Part shown: positions 25,709-37,073 of the stretch, one piece after another | How the letters are laid out: every line of letters begins with the position of its first letter | Position numbering within the stretch: position 1 is the first letter of the stretch | Assembly: GCA_003024785.1 (NCBI GenBank) | Contig: PUQB01000079.1 | Span: forward strand, 1 to 64,000 | Reading direction: 5' to 3' | Source of the DNA: Selaginella tamariscina | Taxonomy: Eukaryota; Streptophyta; Lycopodiopsida; Selaginellales; Selaginellaceae | DNA length: 64,000 bases | Notes under the pieces: generated by a model | The model's input: the letters and a program-made list of their open reading frames with translations, nothing else | The model's database searches: none | Told to the model about the DNA's origin: nothing | Program-made: the position numbers and the translations under genes

Positions 25709-28250
25709 GATATATGGATGTTCTGTATTAAATGATTTTTTGGGCGCAGAATGTGTGGACGAGATTGGCACATGCAACTGTTGGTAGATGGGGTTCTGTG
25801 AGAGATTCAAAGCCATCTTGGCTTGTGTAAAAAGAACAACTCGTTCTATGTAAATATTTGTAAATCTGATTATATTTAGTTAATTTTATAATAATAGAAT
25901 ATTTGTGGCATATACCTACTTAAAAATTTGTATATATCGTAACAATATTCTTTTTTAATTATATTATTACATTTTGGCACAATTCATCTTAATGTTATAA
26001 CATAATTTTTCATTATATTTCTAAGTTCATTCTCATAAAATTATATATAAATATAAGTATGCTCAATTTTAAACATGCTTTTTACTCATATATTTATATA
26101 ATTAGTTAAGAATCGAGATTGAAGAAATAAGTATTCTTTCTTAAATTAATTAATAAGAATATAATAAAAATCTTTAAAAATGTATAGAGTGATAAAAATT
26201 CACAAAATCTAACTAATTATGTAGGATTGCAAAACTTTTAAATTGTTAGTGAAAACGTGAATATGAATAAAAGTGTAGTGAATATTACACACTATGTATT
26301 ATTAATAAGATTATAATTAAGATGATAAAATAGACTCAAAATAGTGTTTTCTTTAATAAATGTTGAAATTATAATAATTTTTAAATTTAAAATGTGTGAT
26401 GTAATTAAAAAGGAACAATTATGTATAATTTAAGAGGATTACACTTATTATTTTAATATATTTAATTTATGTGAAGGTCGAGAAGTGTTAAACAACAACT
26501 ACAACGCGAGTAAATAATGTCGACCAAAACTGAATCTGTAAATATTTAAGTTGTTTAAAGAAATTTAAAAAAGTTTATTATGAGTATGGTTTTTTCTTTA
26601 CAAAGAATTTTTTATTTTATTATGAAAATAAATATTTTTTTATAATAAGTTTAATAAATAACTTTGCCATAATAAATAATAAAATATTTCATTTAATCAT
26701 AAAACCTCTTTAACACTTTTAAATAGTTAATAAAATCATATTATAAGGTGTAATTTACATTTTATTTGATTTAATCTTTATGGGTTTATCTTTCATGTTC
26801 AAAGAAGGACATATAAATTATTAAAGAATTATATTATTTCATGTTAAAAATTTTAAAGGCCCAAGTGAAAGTTCATTATGATTTGTTACTTTCATAGTAT
26901 TATTGTTTTACTTTGGAAGTTTAATGTATTCGATATGTTTAAAAAAAAAACAACTTATAACAATTACTTTATAAAGAAAAGAATTTATATCTTTTTAATT
27001 AAAGAAAACTAAAAAAATATAATCTTTTAGTGTAACTAAGCAAAATAATTAACAAAATGAACGATATTGCGTATTATTTTAAATAAAGCTCCCCATTCAT
27101 TTTCAAATTAATAAGACTTTAATTAATCATTTACCAATATATACATGTAAAAATTATTCATATACAAATACTTTTTTATATCACATATTATAATACTCAT
27201 ATATTTTTATCATTACTTTTTAAAATCTTCTATATAAATTATATTATGTTTTATAAAATAATAAATAATATTCAACTTCTTATTCCTAGTATTATTAATT
27301 AATTATTAATACAATGTTTAAGACAAAATTCAACTTGACTTTTCAAAAAATACTTGAAAAATAAAGTGGTACAATCAAAATTTTATAATTAATTTATATC
27401 AATTTATCGCCCCATAAAAAGTCATTTAGACTCTATAACTTATGTAACTCCTCTTTCAATGTTTGATTCAATATATAAAACACCATCGATAATATTTCGA
27501 ACACATGTTTAATATAATATTCAATATGATTTTATAATATATATAATGTATAAAAAAAGAAATGATGAAGTATATAACATTTATCACAAATTACTAATGT
27601 ATAAAAGACGATGTTATGTACGTAAGAGAGATTTATTTAATGAATTATTTATAAAATATTTTAAAGAACAATTCAATAACGTAATTTAAAGGTTAGATTT
27701 AATATGTGATACTTGAAACATTTGTTTAGTGTTGCAAAATAATGTTTAAATCTCACATTGATTTTTTGTTTTAATTTTGTACACCTTGTTAAGTTTTCAT
27801 TTACTATTAATTTATTTGGCATGGGCTTTAATTATAATCATATTATGAAACTAAATTTTATAAAAGCAAGAAAGATATATTAAATATATTAACGGCATCT
27901 CCATTGATTAAGAAGTTTGTATATACTTACTATACTTTATATTTACAACATGTAAGTTACAAGTGTATTTAATTGATCTAAATAGTACAAGACAAAAGCA
28001 TAATATCATATATATTTTAAATGCTTAAATATTAAAACGAACAAATAACTGCTGGAATTTAATATTGTCTGGTTTTGGGTTTAGTTAATGGTAACTCTCC
28101 TTAAATTATTAAAACACACAGACACGTATACGGATTATTCCAATATATAGAGTATATCTTATACACCTCATTTTCCACGTGGAACTTTCGAAAGAAGTAT
28201 AGAAATTCATATGCATTTTTTGTGTGCAAAAACAGTGTACTACGTATGCA
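25639..28250. other. AT-rich non-coding DNA
   Basis: After the transporter stop and a likely 3' untranslated region (a possible spliced 3' exon at about 25751-25850), about 2.4 kb of very AT-rich sequence shows no gene, RNA or clear repeat. Confidence 0.6.
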
Positions 28251-28828
28251 TCATCTAAGCCAGGTAGTGTAGCTCTCATGGAAATCAGGGGCAATATCCC
28301 AGCCTTGCAGTGCCATGAATTCCTCTATAACCTTGCATAGAGAGTGAAGATAGGCCCTGCTAACCCGAACGTCTCCAGTAAGAAGCTCCAGAGCAAGATC
28401 CAGAAGCACAATTAGTGCATCCATGTCGTGGCAGCTACTCCTATAGTATCCGAAGCTCCTGCCCCTCCTCGTACACTGAATCTGCCACAGCACGAGATTG
28501 AACAGCAACTCCTTGTTCCAGTCTGTCGGAATCCATTGGTAAGAAGTCTCCGCAAGGGTCAAGAACACGTTCAGAGCGGCCGTTTCCTCAAGACTGAGCA
28601 GCGGCCCGCTTGTCCTGTCCGAAATGATCCGAATCCTGCACCAGAACACATTAATCCCGCAAGAAGCACGACAGCTTAATCCTGCATAGAATCCTGCAGA
28701 GTTCGAAAGAAATTCGCAGAGATTGAAAGAATCGAAGCAGTAACTCGGCAAGAAATGATCAATGTGCAGATTATCCCGCTCAATCAGGCACATAAATCGC
28801 GTAAAACTCACCCTGGTGGAGCGACCAT
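28251..28828 (-). CDS. Small unknown protein, 133 residues
   Basis: I do not recognise the family. The higher-GC open stretch stands out from the AT-rich surroundings. A two-exon model (28828-28812, then 28635-28251) uses a GT donor in CCAGG|GTGAGT and an acceptor TGCAG. It gives an uninterrupted 133-residue protein starting MVAPPGIRIISDRTSG. The sequence is acidic-to-neutral with amphipathic helical segments (LSLEETAALNVFLTLAE and DALIVLLDLALELLTGD), aromatic residues (QWIPTDWNKELLF), and a C-terminus ending YTTWLR. No signal peptide or membrane segment is evident. Unlike most neighbours it needs no frame correction. The exact 17-nt first exon is the least certain point. Confidence 0.6.
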
Positions 28829-28829
28829 G

Positions 28830-30768
28830 ACGAATTTCCTCCGAGGCGCTTCCGAAAATCCTCAATTTTGACGAAAGAACTGTACGGAGCGCGAAGAGGA
28901 ATTTGAATTAGATCAAGATTAATAAGCTCCGTTGGATGGTCCTAGCTGTAAAGTACGATGCCACGTGGAAACTGTCCGTTCGAAGCTTTCTGGTTCGAAA
29001 GGATTATGTATATATTAGAGGTTAACCGATAATATAGACATTCAATCTAAAGTTTAATTATATGCTCTTTTGATATATGCCATTATACACATACATACAC
29101 ACACCCACACATGTATATATGTATACTATATGTATAGGTATGTCTCTCTTAGTGTTCTTTATATTTAATTATTATTTGTCATTGTTGTAAACTAAAAGAT
29201 TACATTATTTTTTTTCAAACAAAAAAATAAAAAATTTAAATAGATAGAATTCTAATTTTTTTTAATTTATTTTTTATTATTTGTAATAAAATAATGAATG
29301 ATAATAAACTACAAGAAATACCGAGAAAAAAACTAACAGTATGCTACTATACTGTATATGTGTTCAATTTTGAATGGTTTTATTTGAAATTACATAAAGC
29401 CATTTTAAAATGTACTGAAAAAAATTACTGATGTATATCAAATGAATAAAGATTTTAATGTGAAAATATACAAATAAAATTAAAAAGTATAGCTATAAAA
29501 TTTTGATTAAGTTTAGGTTATTTAATAGTTTAATATTTAAAAACACATTTTGTGATGAGTTATAATCATCAAGATTGTTAAATCTTGGTTTATTATGTAA
29601 GAGTATACACATATGTGTACATGTAAATTTTAAAAAAGTTTATTATGTGTAAACAAACTATTGCAGGAACAATCTACTGATCTTAAATATTAATTTTAGT
29701 CATTGGAAAGCATAAAATATATCTTTTAATTAAGGAAAAATTACATTTATATCCTAAAATTTACCATATTTATATATATATCACTAAAAGTATATATTTA
29801 TTCCTTTAGAAGTTGTAAATTTAATTTTAATCGTAATATTTTGACTTTTAAAAATAATAATATTAATTAAAAATATACTTTTAATTCATAATATATTACA
29901 AATGAAATAATTAAGTGTTAAATGTTAAAAAATTATCATAATAAAAAATAAAATATTTTTAAAAATAATTATATTATTGTGATATATATGTTTAATAGTT
30001 TGTATTTTGGACCTAAATATAATAAAATACAAATTAATTATAAAATTTTATTAATGTTTTTTAAAAATGTTTTTTAATTTTTAATTTTGAAATTTATGAA
30101 GTTTTAAATTGAAGTTTAAGGGTACATATGTAAATATAAAACTTATAAGGGTATATATATAAATATAATTTCAGGGGTATAAATTAATTTTCCTTTTAAT
30201 TAATTATATAAATATACAGAATGTATTAGTTAAATCTTTGAAATAGTTGATATATATTTATCCAACATATGACATAAATTCTTACAAGTCTGGTTTATCA
30301 TTTTACATATATGCAAGTGCTGAATTAATCAATTAACGTCTAATTCAGTGCTAATGGGTATATATATTATATAAGAATATATTTATATTACATGTATTAT
30401 GTTATAATGTTATACTATAATATTTATTAATTTACATTAACTGGTTTTGTTGATTAATATAGTTAATATTGATTGTATTAATATAATTCATTAAACCCTA
30501 AACCCTAAAATTAAATAAAAGTTTCAAAGCTAGTTTGCAAGAGAATATTCTAAAATAATACTTTGACTCCAACCATAACAAATGTATATGCATACTTTTA
30601 TAATATATACTAACTATAGAAATAGTATCTCATCCTGTGTTACATTAATCAAGGCATGAATCAGGAAATGGTTTGAAGGAGCCAATCAACATAGAACACG
30701 TGTGGCATGCATATGTATGTGTATATTACACATATTACACAGTTTGTTTAAAGGGTTTCACGAAGAAA
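28830..30768. other. AT-rich intergenic DNA with short telomere-like motif
   Basis: No gene is seen. A short AAACCCTAAACCCTAAA stretch lies at about 30494-30508, only two plant telomere units. The rest is low-complexity AT-rich sequence. Confidence 0.6.
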
Positions 30769-32128
30769 ATGAGGATTATTTATATTATCCTCATTTGCAT
30801 AGTTTTATTAAATTGCATGTTGTGTAAAGCACAAAAATGCAATAGAGTGAGTGCTTTGTTCATGTTTGGAGATTCAACCGTCGATACAGGGAACAATAAC
30901 GAGCTATGGACGGTTCGCTAGAGCGACACATCAGCCTTATGGACGGGACTTTGACACGCACGAGCCCACCGGTAGATTCACAAACGGGAGGATCAGCACA
31001 GATTACTTAAGTACATTCTTATTTTTTATTTTTAATTTTTTAATTAACTTAAATATTTAATTAGAATGTTTATACATATAATTTTCTTTTGTTTTATGTT
31101 TTATAGCTGAGTTAATGGCCTTCCACTTCTTCTTCCATTTCTCTCTGCCGGAGATAACATATTCAAAGGTGTAAATTATGCATCTGCTGGTTCTGGAATC
31201 CTCAATACAACTGGAGAATTCTTTGTAAGTACTTGTGTGTGTGTAGACATATATCCATCAATTATATCATTATGTAGGACTTCTATATAAATTATGGTCT
31301 ATATTCATATACGTGTATACAGGGTGGTCATATATCTTTAGCACAACAAGTGTCAACATGGACAAAGTTCGAGCACGGGTAATTAACAAACTGGGAGAGG
31401 AGCAAGCAAATGATTTATTTAAGCAAGCGATATTCTACATATCAATTGGTAGCAACGATGTTTTTCAGTACCTTTTGACTCCTCCAGTAATTAACCTGAA
31501 ATTAATTGATAAATTAATCTCCATTTACACACAGCAAATATAAGCTTGTATCAAATGGGAGCTCGTAAGATTGCCGTTACTGCCTTGGCACCACTTGGTA
31601 TAATCCCTGCAAAGGTACATAAACATGTACACACATGCGCACGCGCACGCACACGCACACACACACGCACGTTACTAAGCTTAATTATTAGGTTGGCGAT
31701 GGAACAACAAAACATATTTCTGCTTTCTTGGATATAATCTCGAAAATATACAACGAGAAGCTATTTATATCATTGTTCAGCCTACGTTATGAAGGCCTTC
31801 AGATTGTATACAACAATGCGTATGCTGTTGTTCAAGATATATCCAGCAACCCAGCTAAATACGGTAAACCTAAATATATTATCGAGAATATTCGAACATT
31901 TGAATTTGAAATTTTAGGTTTTTGCGCGGGAAGGAGAGCTGCTGTGGGACAAGTAGGCTGGGACTATGTTTGCCATATTTCCCAACATGCAAGAATGCAT
32001 CGGAGTACATGTTTTGGGACACTATTCATCCGACTTCGGCAATGCATTCGCTTGTTGTGCACAGATTTTGGAGTGGGAACTTGATCGAGAGTTTCCCCAT
32101 GAATTTGCAACAATTGGCTTGTCTTTAA
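30769..32128 (+). CDS. GDSL esterase/lipase, frame-broken
   Basis: This is an SGNH hydrolase of the plant GDSL lipase family, predicted to be secreted. The N-terminus MRIIYIILICIVLLNCMLCK is a typical signal peptide. Block I is FMFGDSTVDTGNNN with the catalytic Ser in GDS, block III is FYISIGSNDVF, and block V is FWDTIHPT with the catalytic Asp and His. Five exons (30769-31010, 31107-31224, 31323-31614, 31692-31863, 31918-32128) were joined. Five frame changes are needed: one extra base at about 30918-30922 and single missing bases at about 31116, 31375, 31540 and 31920. Together these give exactly 346 codons, a normal family length. The number of breaks is the highest in the window, so a young pseudogene remains possible. 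The fourth intron is only 54 nt. Confidence 0.8.
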
Positions 32129-32777
32129 ACTGGTTTATATTTTACAAAGCTATATATAATCTTTTTTCTATTAAAAAAAGAAAATTAATTAAAGTTACAG
32201 ATACACTAAGTTTTAATTTCAATTCTTAAACTTTCACATTTCTTATTTTTTATTTTAATATTATAAATTAATTAATTATATTAAAAACGGCTTGATTATA
32301 ATGCCCACATTTAAACATTTGTTCCGATACTGGTTTTAAATAGATGAATCCTCAAAAAAAATATATATTTTTCAATCATGTACATTAATTAACTTTCGGA
32401 AAATGGTGCTTGTTAAAAATGTGTAGCTTTTCAAATATAAATTAATAATCAAATTAATATCATTATAATATATTCACAAGGCTCTGTTTTATGATTAATT
32501 AAACTTCTTATGGAACTTTGATACATTTAAGTTGTCGAGAACTTCCATTTATTGTCAACAATTGCCGCACACACACACAATGTAACTATGTGTGTGTAAA
32601 TGTTTTTGTATAGTAAACAAAAATAGTATTAAAACATCTGAGCAACCATACACTTTTACAAAATCCTATAAAAAATTTCATCTGAAACAGTGTTCTATAT
32701 GTTTATTTTTTAAAAACATTAATTTAATTTATTACCAATGTAAAACTGTTTAATTTCTGAACAGACAGTAGTAGTTA
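32129..32777. other. Convergent intergenic spacer
   Basis: About 650 bp of AT-rich DNA between the 3' ends of the GDSL lipase and the amidase. It should hold both polyadenylation regions; no other feature is seen. Confidence 0.6.
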
Positions 32778-34624
32778 TTACCGTGAATCAGATTTACCAT
32801 CCAATGTAAGTAACACCTTGTATAAATCTGGCCTCCTGTCTCTGAAAACACCCCAGCTATGACGTTTGAGCTTGATCTTGTTTAGATCGAACTTTGCTAC
32901 CAGAACTGCTTCATTTTTGTCATCTGCTGCTGCTACAATTTCCCCTGTCGGCCCTGCAAACAATAAACGCAGGTGTGTGTGCGTGCGCGCGCGAGCGCGT
33001 GTGTGTGAGAGAGAGAGAAGAATGAATAGACATATACTACTTGGTATATGCTGCGTGCCTGTGTGTGTACATATACATATGTATACACACTAATCACCTA
33101 ATGACTTTGCAGTACTTATTACTAGTTTGCCTAAAGGAGACCTCTCTCTCTAACGCTGCTCACCTGCAATGAAGGAGTTCCCATAGAATGTTATCTTGCT
33201 CGGTCCATGCTCAGTTTCCACCACTTCAACTCCAATGCGATTTGATGCCACTACAGGTACCTAATAAAATTAAAGTCAATATAGTGATAATATATATATA
33301 TTCAATAAACATGTATAGACATATATGTGTGTGTGTATACAGGTGTACATAAATACCACGTTGGCTCCGGCGTGTCCTTGCATAACGCGCTGCCAATGTT
33401 CTCGTGAATCAAGTCCATCATCTTGTGGCTCAGAACCAATAGCCGTCGGATAAAACAAGACCTCAGCTCCCATTAACACCATAGCTCTTGCTGCTTCCGG
33501 AAACCATTGATCCCAGCATATTGCTACATATAAAAAAAAACTAGTAATAATGCATGTTCATAGTGTTATTAACAATATCACAGGCATGCGCATACATACA
33601 TAAAAATACTCACCTACACCAATCTTTGCAAACTTGGTAGGAAACACCTGACAAAGAAAAAAGCACCATAGTATTATGTTTAGATATCAAACAAATGTTT
33701 TACCTTGAAGCCTGTGTCGCCAGGATTGAAATAAAACTTCTCTTGATATCCTATAACACGAGTTATGTTATACTCATATCAAAACACGCACACGCACGCA
33801 CGAAACCTGGGCCATCAGGAATATGAGATTTTCGATATATTCCGATGTCAGTTCCATCGCGTCTATAATCACGATCGAGTTGTAGCGTGCATTGTTTGCC
33901 TCCTCAAAAAAGCTCACAGGATGACAACACCAAGCTCTTTTGCAAGCTTTTGCATTCTGTAAACAAAAACACATACATATATACACATCTACACACACAT
34001 GCTCATATGTCTTTGTGACATAACAACACCAAAGCTTTTTCATTCTGTAAATAATATATACACACATCTCCTCATATGTGTGTATGTAATATGTATGTGA
34101 TATATGGTACCTTTGGATAGTTGGATGCCCATCTCGAGGCTTGGAACGCAGAATATAGTCCTCTCTTTGTGCTTGACAGAAATAATAACCCTCAAAAAGC
34201 TCCTACAAGAGATATTTGTGTATATACAGAAGGTAGATGCATACGTATGTACAGATACAATCGGTGTGGGTTAGTTTTCACAATCCAGCCGTCCCTCTGA
34301 TTTTATATGCATTTAGAGAATATAAATAAAAAAACCTTCAGGGTTAATGCACTTCATTTGTATACACGATTTACATATAACTTTTCCTGATTTTAGTATT
34401 TGCCAATTAATCATGTTTTAATTAATTACAATGCATATATAACACACCTGAATGAGAATTATATTGGCTCCCTTAGAATGTGCCTCTCTCACCAGCCTGA
34501 GATCAAAATTGATTAAATAGTGAGAGAGAGAAAGAGATTAACCTTTCAGCAGTAGCGAGATTCTCATTGGCGTTGTCACTGCACGCGAATTGAAGAGTAG
34601 CCACGCTCACTCCCTAGCCTCCAT
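32778..34624 (-). CDS. CPA: N-carbamoylputrescine amidase
   Basis: This nitrilase-superfamily enzyme hydrolyses N-carbamoylputrescine to putrescine, the last step of the arginine decarboxylase route to polyamines in plants. Nine exons were joined (34624-34543, 34496-34448, 34202-34111, 33956-33807, 33750-33704, 33647-33614, 33523-33357, 33260-33164, 32953-32778). The catalytic triad is visible: Glu in LIQELFEGYYF, Lys in YRKSHIPDGPGY and Cys in AICWDQWFPEAAR. Other blocks are FYPTAIGSEPQD, HWQRVMQGHAGAN and SWGVFRDRRPDLYK near the C-terminus. Single bases are missing at about 34610, 33916 and 33859; with them the frame is exactly 299 codons, the family length. The ATG at 34624 (MEAR..VSVATLQFACSD) is the natural start; a telo-box lies about 10 bp upstream. 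Confidence 0.93.
34267..34405. repeat. Dispersed repeat, copy A (in CPA intron)
   Basis: Shares GGTTAGTTTTCACAATCCAG, TTTTATATGCATTT and CCTTCAGG.TTAATGCA.TTCAT in order with copy B at 52328-52490. A weaker copy C lies at 46625-46745. It sits inside the second intron of the amidase gene. Confidence 0.65.
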
Positions 34625-35335
34625 GCCCCTCTGTTTTAGGGTTCTTGACCAGCTAATATTATATCTTATCCATGGATTCAAACAATTAATTAACAATAAT
34701 TATATTATACATTTGTTATCTAATGTTTAACATATGAATTTATTTATTTTATTTATATCTTTTCCCATGAATTCAAAAATTAATTAACAATAATTATGTT
34801 ATAATGTTTAACATATGAATTCATTTTATTTATTTATAAACATTATAAAATCTAAATTACCTAATCTGTAGTATCCACTATAGCAAATTCTACCCGATTT
34901 ATAATTTAAATTTCACCAATAATAAATATAATTTAATAATAAATATAAAAGAGTTTTTATTTACTAAATTAAACAAATTATTATTTATTATAATTTTTTC
35001 CTTCTTTTTTTTCTGCAGATGCACGTATTATCTAAGATGATCTTTAGTTAGGATAATTTAATTTATTTTTATGTACATTAAGGACTAATACGCTATTATA
35101 CAATAGATGTATGCATATAAATAAAACGAATATTAAAGAACTACTTATATTAAAAGCAAATGAACATATTCTAATTATATAGAAAGATATATATATATAT
35201 ATCTAGATAGATTATATCTAGATTAAGATTAAAATAAGAACACCACAAGCAGATCGACCCAGCTGAAAAGAACACACACTTGTACGTACCAACTCCAAAA
35301 ATTGAACCTCGAAGAAGCACACACACACTTTCTCT
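34625..35335. other. AT-rich intergenic DNA
   Basis: About 700 bp between the CPA start and the mTERF stop. It holds the CPA promoter region and a short (TA)n tract at about 35189-35202; no other gene is seen. Confidence 0.55.
34634..34643 (-). promoter_or_regulatory. Telo-box upstream of CPA
   Basis: AACCCTAAAA on the minus strand, about 10 bp upstream of the amidase start codon. Confidence 0.4.
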
Positions 35336-36013
35336 TCACTGAGCACCAGCAGCAGCAAAGAACTTGGACGTGAACTTCTTCCTGTTGCAGTTGAGCATAG
35401 CCGGTAAGGGCACGTCCACAGCCTGATCCTTGAGCTTCTTATGCCTGGGACCGATTTTTCTGTTTAAGCTGTGTCCAAAGTAAGCAGGAAACTCCACAGC
35501 CTCCTCTAATCCCCCCCCATGTCACTTAGCAAGTAATCTATCTTGGGCTGAAGAGACTTCTTTATGCTCTTGACGAGCACAGGTGGAAAGCCTGCTACTA
35601 GTGTTGTTACCTGTGATGAGTCCAGGCCTGCGTTCTTCAGGTAGCTATACAGCAGGCGTAAGCGCTTTCTCAGCTCGGCAAATGATGTGGGGATAGCACA
35701 CTGCTATCTTCTTTACGTTCTCCTTTGTTAGCCCCAGCTGGTGGAGGAAGTCTACTGTTGCTTGGAGCCTTTTCTCTATGCTGTAGCCGAATATGTTTGG
35801 GTATGTGCATACCAGCTTCCCCAGCTCTTGAGTTCTGTGTAGATACTTATCCATTAGTTCTCTCTCTTTATATATATATATATATATAAAACTAGAAGCA
35901 AGTTCAAAGATTAAACAGCATCTAGAGTAACTAATAACTAGCTTGTAGTACTTCTATAACACGCAGATTATTTAGTACTAGCTTAGGTACCATCAAAGCT
36001 ACATAATGGTAGC

Positions 36014-36064
<51 letters not shown>

Positions 36065-36121
36065 TGTATGTGTCTATTCAGATCAGTACAGGATTACTAG
36101 CTGTCAAAGGACAGACACACA

Positions 36122-36156
<35 letters not shown>

Positions 36157-36923
36157 CCTGATAAAGTACTTAACAAATTAAGTGCTCATAATTACCTGTC
36201 TACACCGAGGGTCTCGCAGAGGAATTCGATCATGGGACGTAGCTTTTGGTCGATGCTGTAGCTGAGTAGACGCGGGCAGAGCACTAGCAGCTTCCCAATT
36301 CTCTCTGGACGCACCCCTGCGGCACCCTCCAGGAATGCAAGCAAGGGGCACAGCTTCTCCTCCACACTGTGCATGAATATTGATGGATACCTGTATAAAC
36401 ACGGTTTAGTTATCCTTGAATATAGTCAATTTAGATTAAATTATCCACATGACATACTATGTACATGTGTATAAGCTGCAGACACAGCACATTTACATAT
36501 AAAAAACCATAAACGTATATACAGCTTGTAAGAGCTACATTTTGCCGAATTATTGAGCACGCACCTGTCAATTGTCTTAGCAATGTCCTCGCGCTTGATA
36601 CCAAGTGTCTGCAAGCAAGTAACCATGGGCTTGAGGCGCTCTTCAAGGGGAAGCATGAGCAGGGGAGGGCAGCGAGACACAACAGACGCAACCTTCCGCT
36701 TCGGCACTCCCACGCTCTCCAGATAGCTCCAATTCGGCTGCATTGTCTCGGCAGCAGCTTCGTCCGCATCCGCATTTGCCAGAAACCTGCCCGAAGTGTT
36801 GCATCTGCTCACCATTCGCTCTATACATTCTTCGCGCACTCCCTTACTCCTCAGGAACGCCGCCGCTGCTGCCGATGCCGCGCTCGTACCTCCTCCCGAA
36901 CACGCACTCACCATGGCTGCCAT
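35336..36923 (-). CDS. mTERF family protein
   Basis: mTERF proteins are helical-repeat nucleic-acid-binding proteins that act in mitochondrial or chloroplast gene expression. Three exons were joined: 36923-36565, 36390-36196 and 35861-35336. The tandem mTERF repeats are clear: VASVVSRCPPLLMLPLEERL, IAKTIDR.YPSIFMHSVEEK, IGKLLVLCPRLLSYSIDQKL, LGKLVCTYPNIFGYSIEKRL and VKKIAVCYPHIICRAEK, each with the proline-containing hydrophobic turn. The Ala/Ser-rich N-terminus MAAMVSACSGGGTSAASAAA fits an organellar targeting peptide. Exon 3 has one extra base at about 35661-35671 and lacks one G in the run at 35511-35518. Corrected, it is 360 codons. The third intron acceptor (AAGAG) is less certain. It is head-to-head with the PPR gene. 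Confidence 0.87.
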
Positions 36924-36945
36924 AGCTCCTTGCTTCCTCCGCCAC

Positions 36946-36954
36946 AAACCCTAA
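36946..36954 (-). promoter_or_regulatory. Telo-box in mTERF leader
   Basis: AAACCCTAA (plus strand) lies about 23 bp upstream of the mTERF start codon, inside the 150-bp divergent promoter shared with the PPR gene. Confidence 0.4.
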
Positions 36955-37050
36955 CCCCTGGATAAGGCGTGTGTTGCCATGGAGCTAGCGGAATATTCTT
37001 CTCTATCACTTGCCCTTACTAAAAGTGCCCTTATACCCTTAATGATAAGG

Positions 37051-37059
37051 TTTAGGGTT
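37051..37059 (+). promoter_or_regulatory. Telo-box in PPR leader
   Basis: TTTAGGGTT lies about 15 bp upstream of the PPR start codon, the second telo-box in the divergent mTERF/PPR intergenic region. Confidence 0.4.
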
Positions 37060-37073
37060 CTAGGGGCGGGAAG

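Noticed and set aside
30494-30508. Telomere-like AAACCCTAAACCCTAAA
   Set aside because: Only two units, far too few for an interstitial telomere, and no nearby gene start to make it a telo-box.
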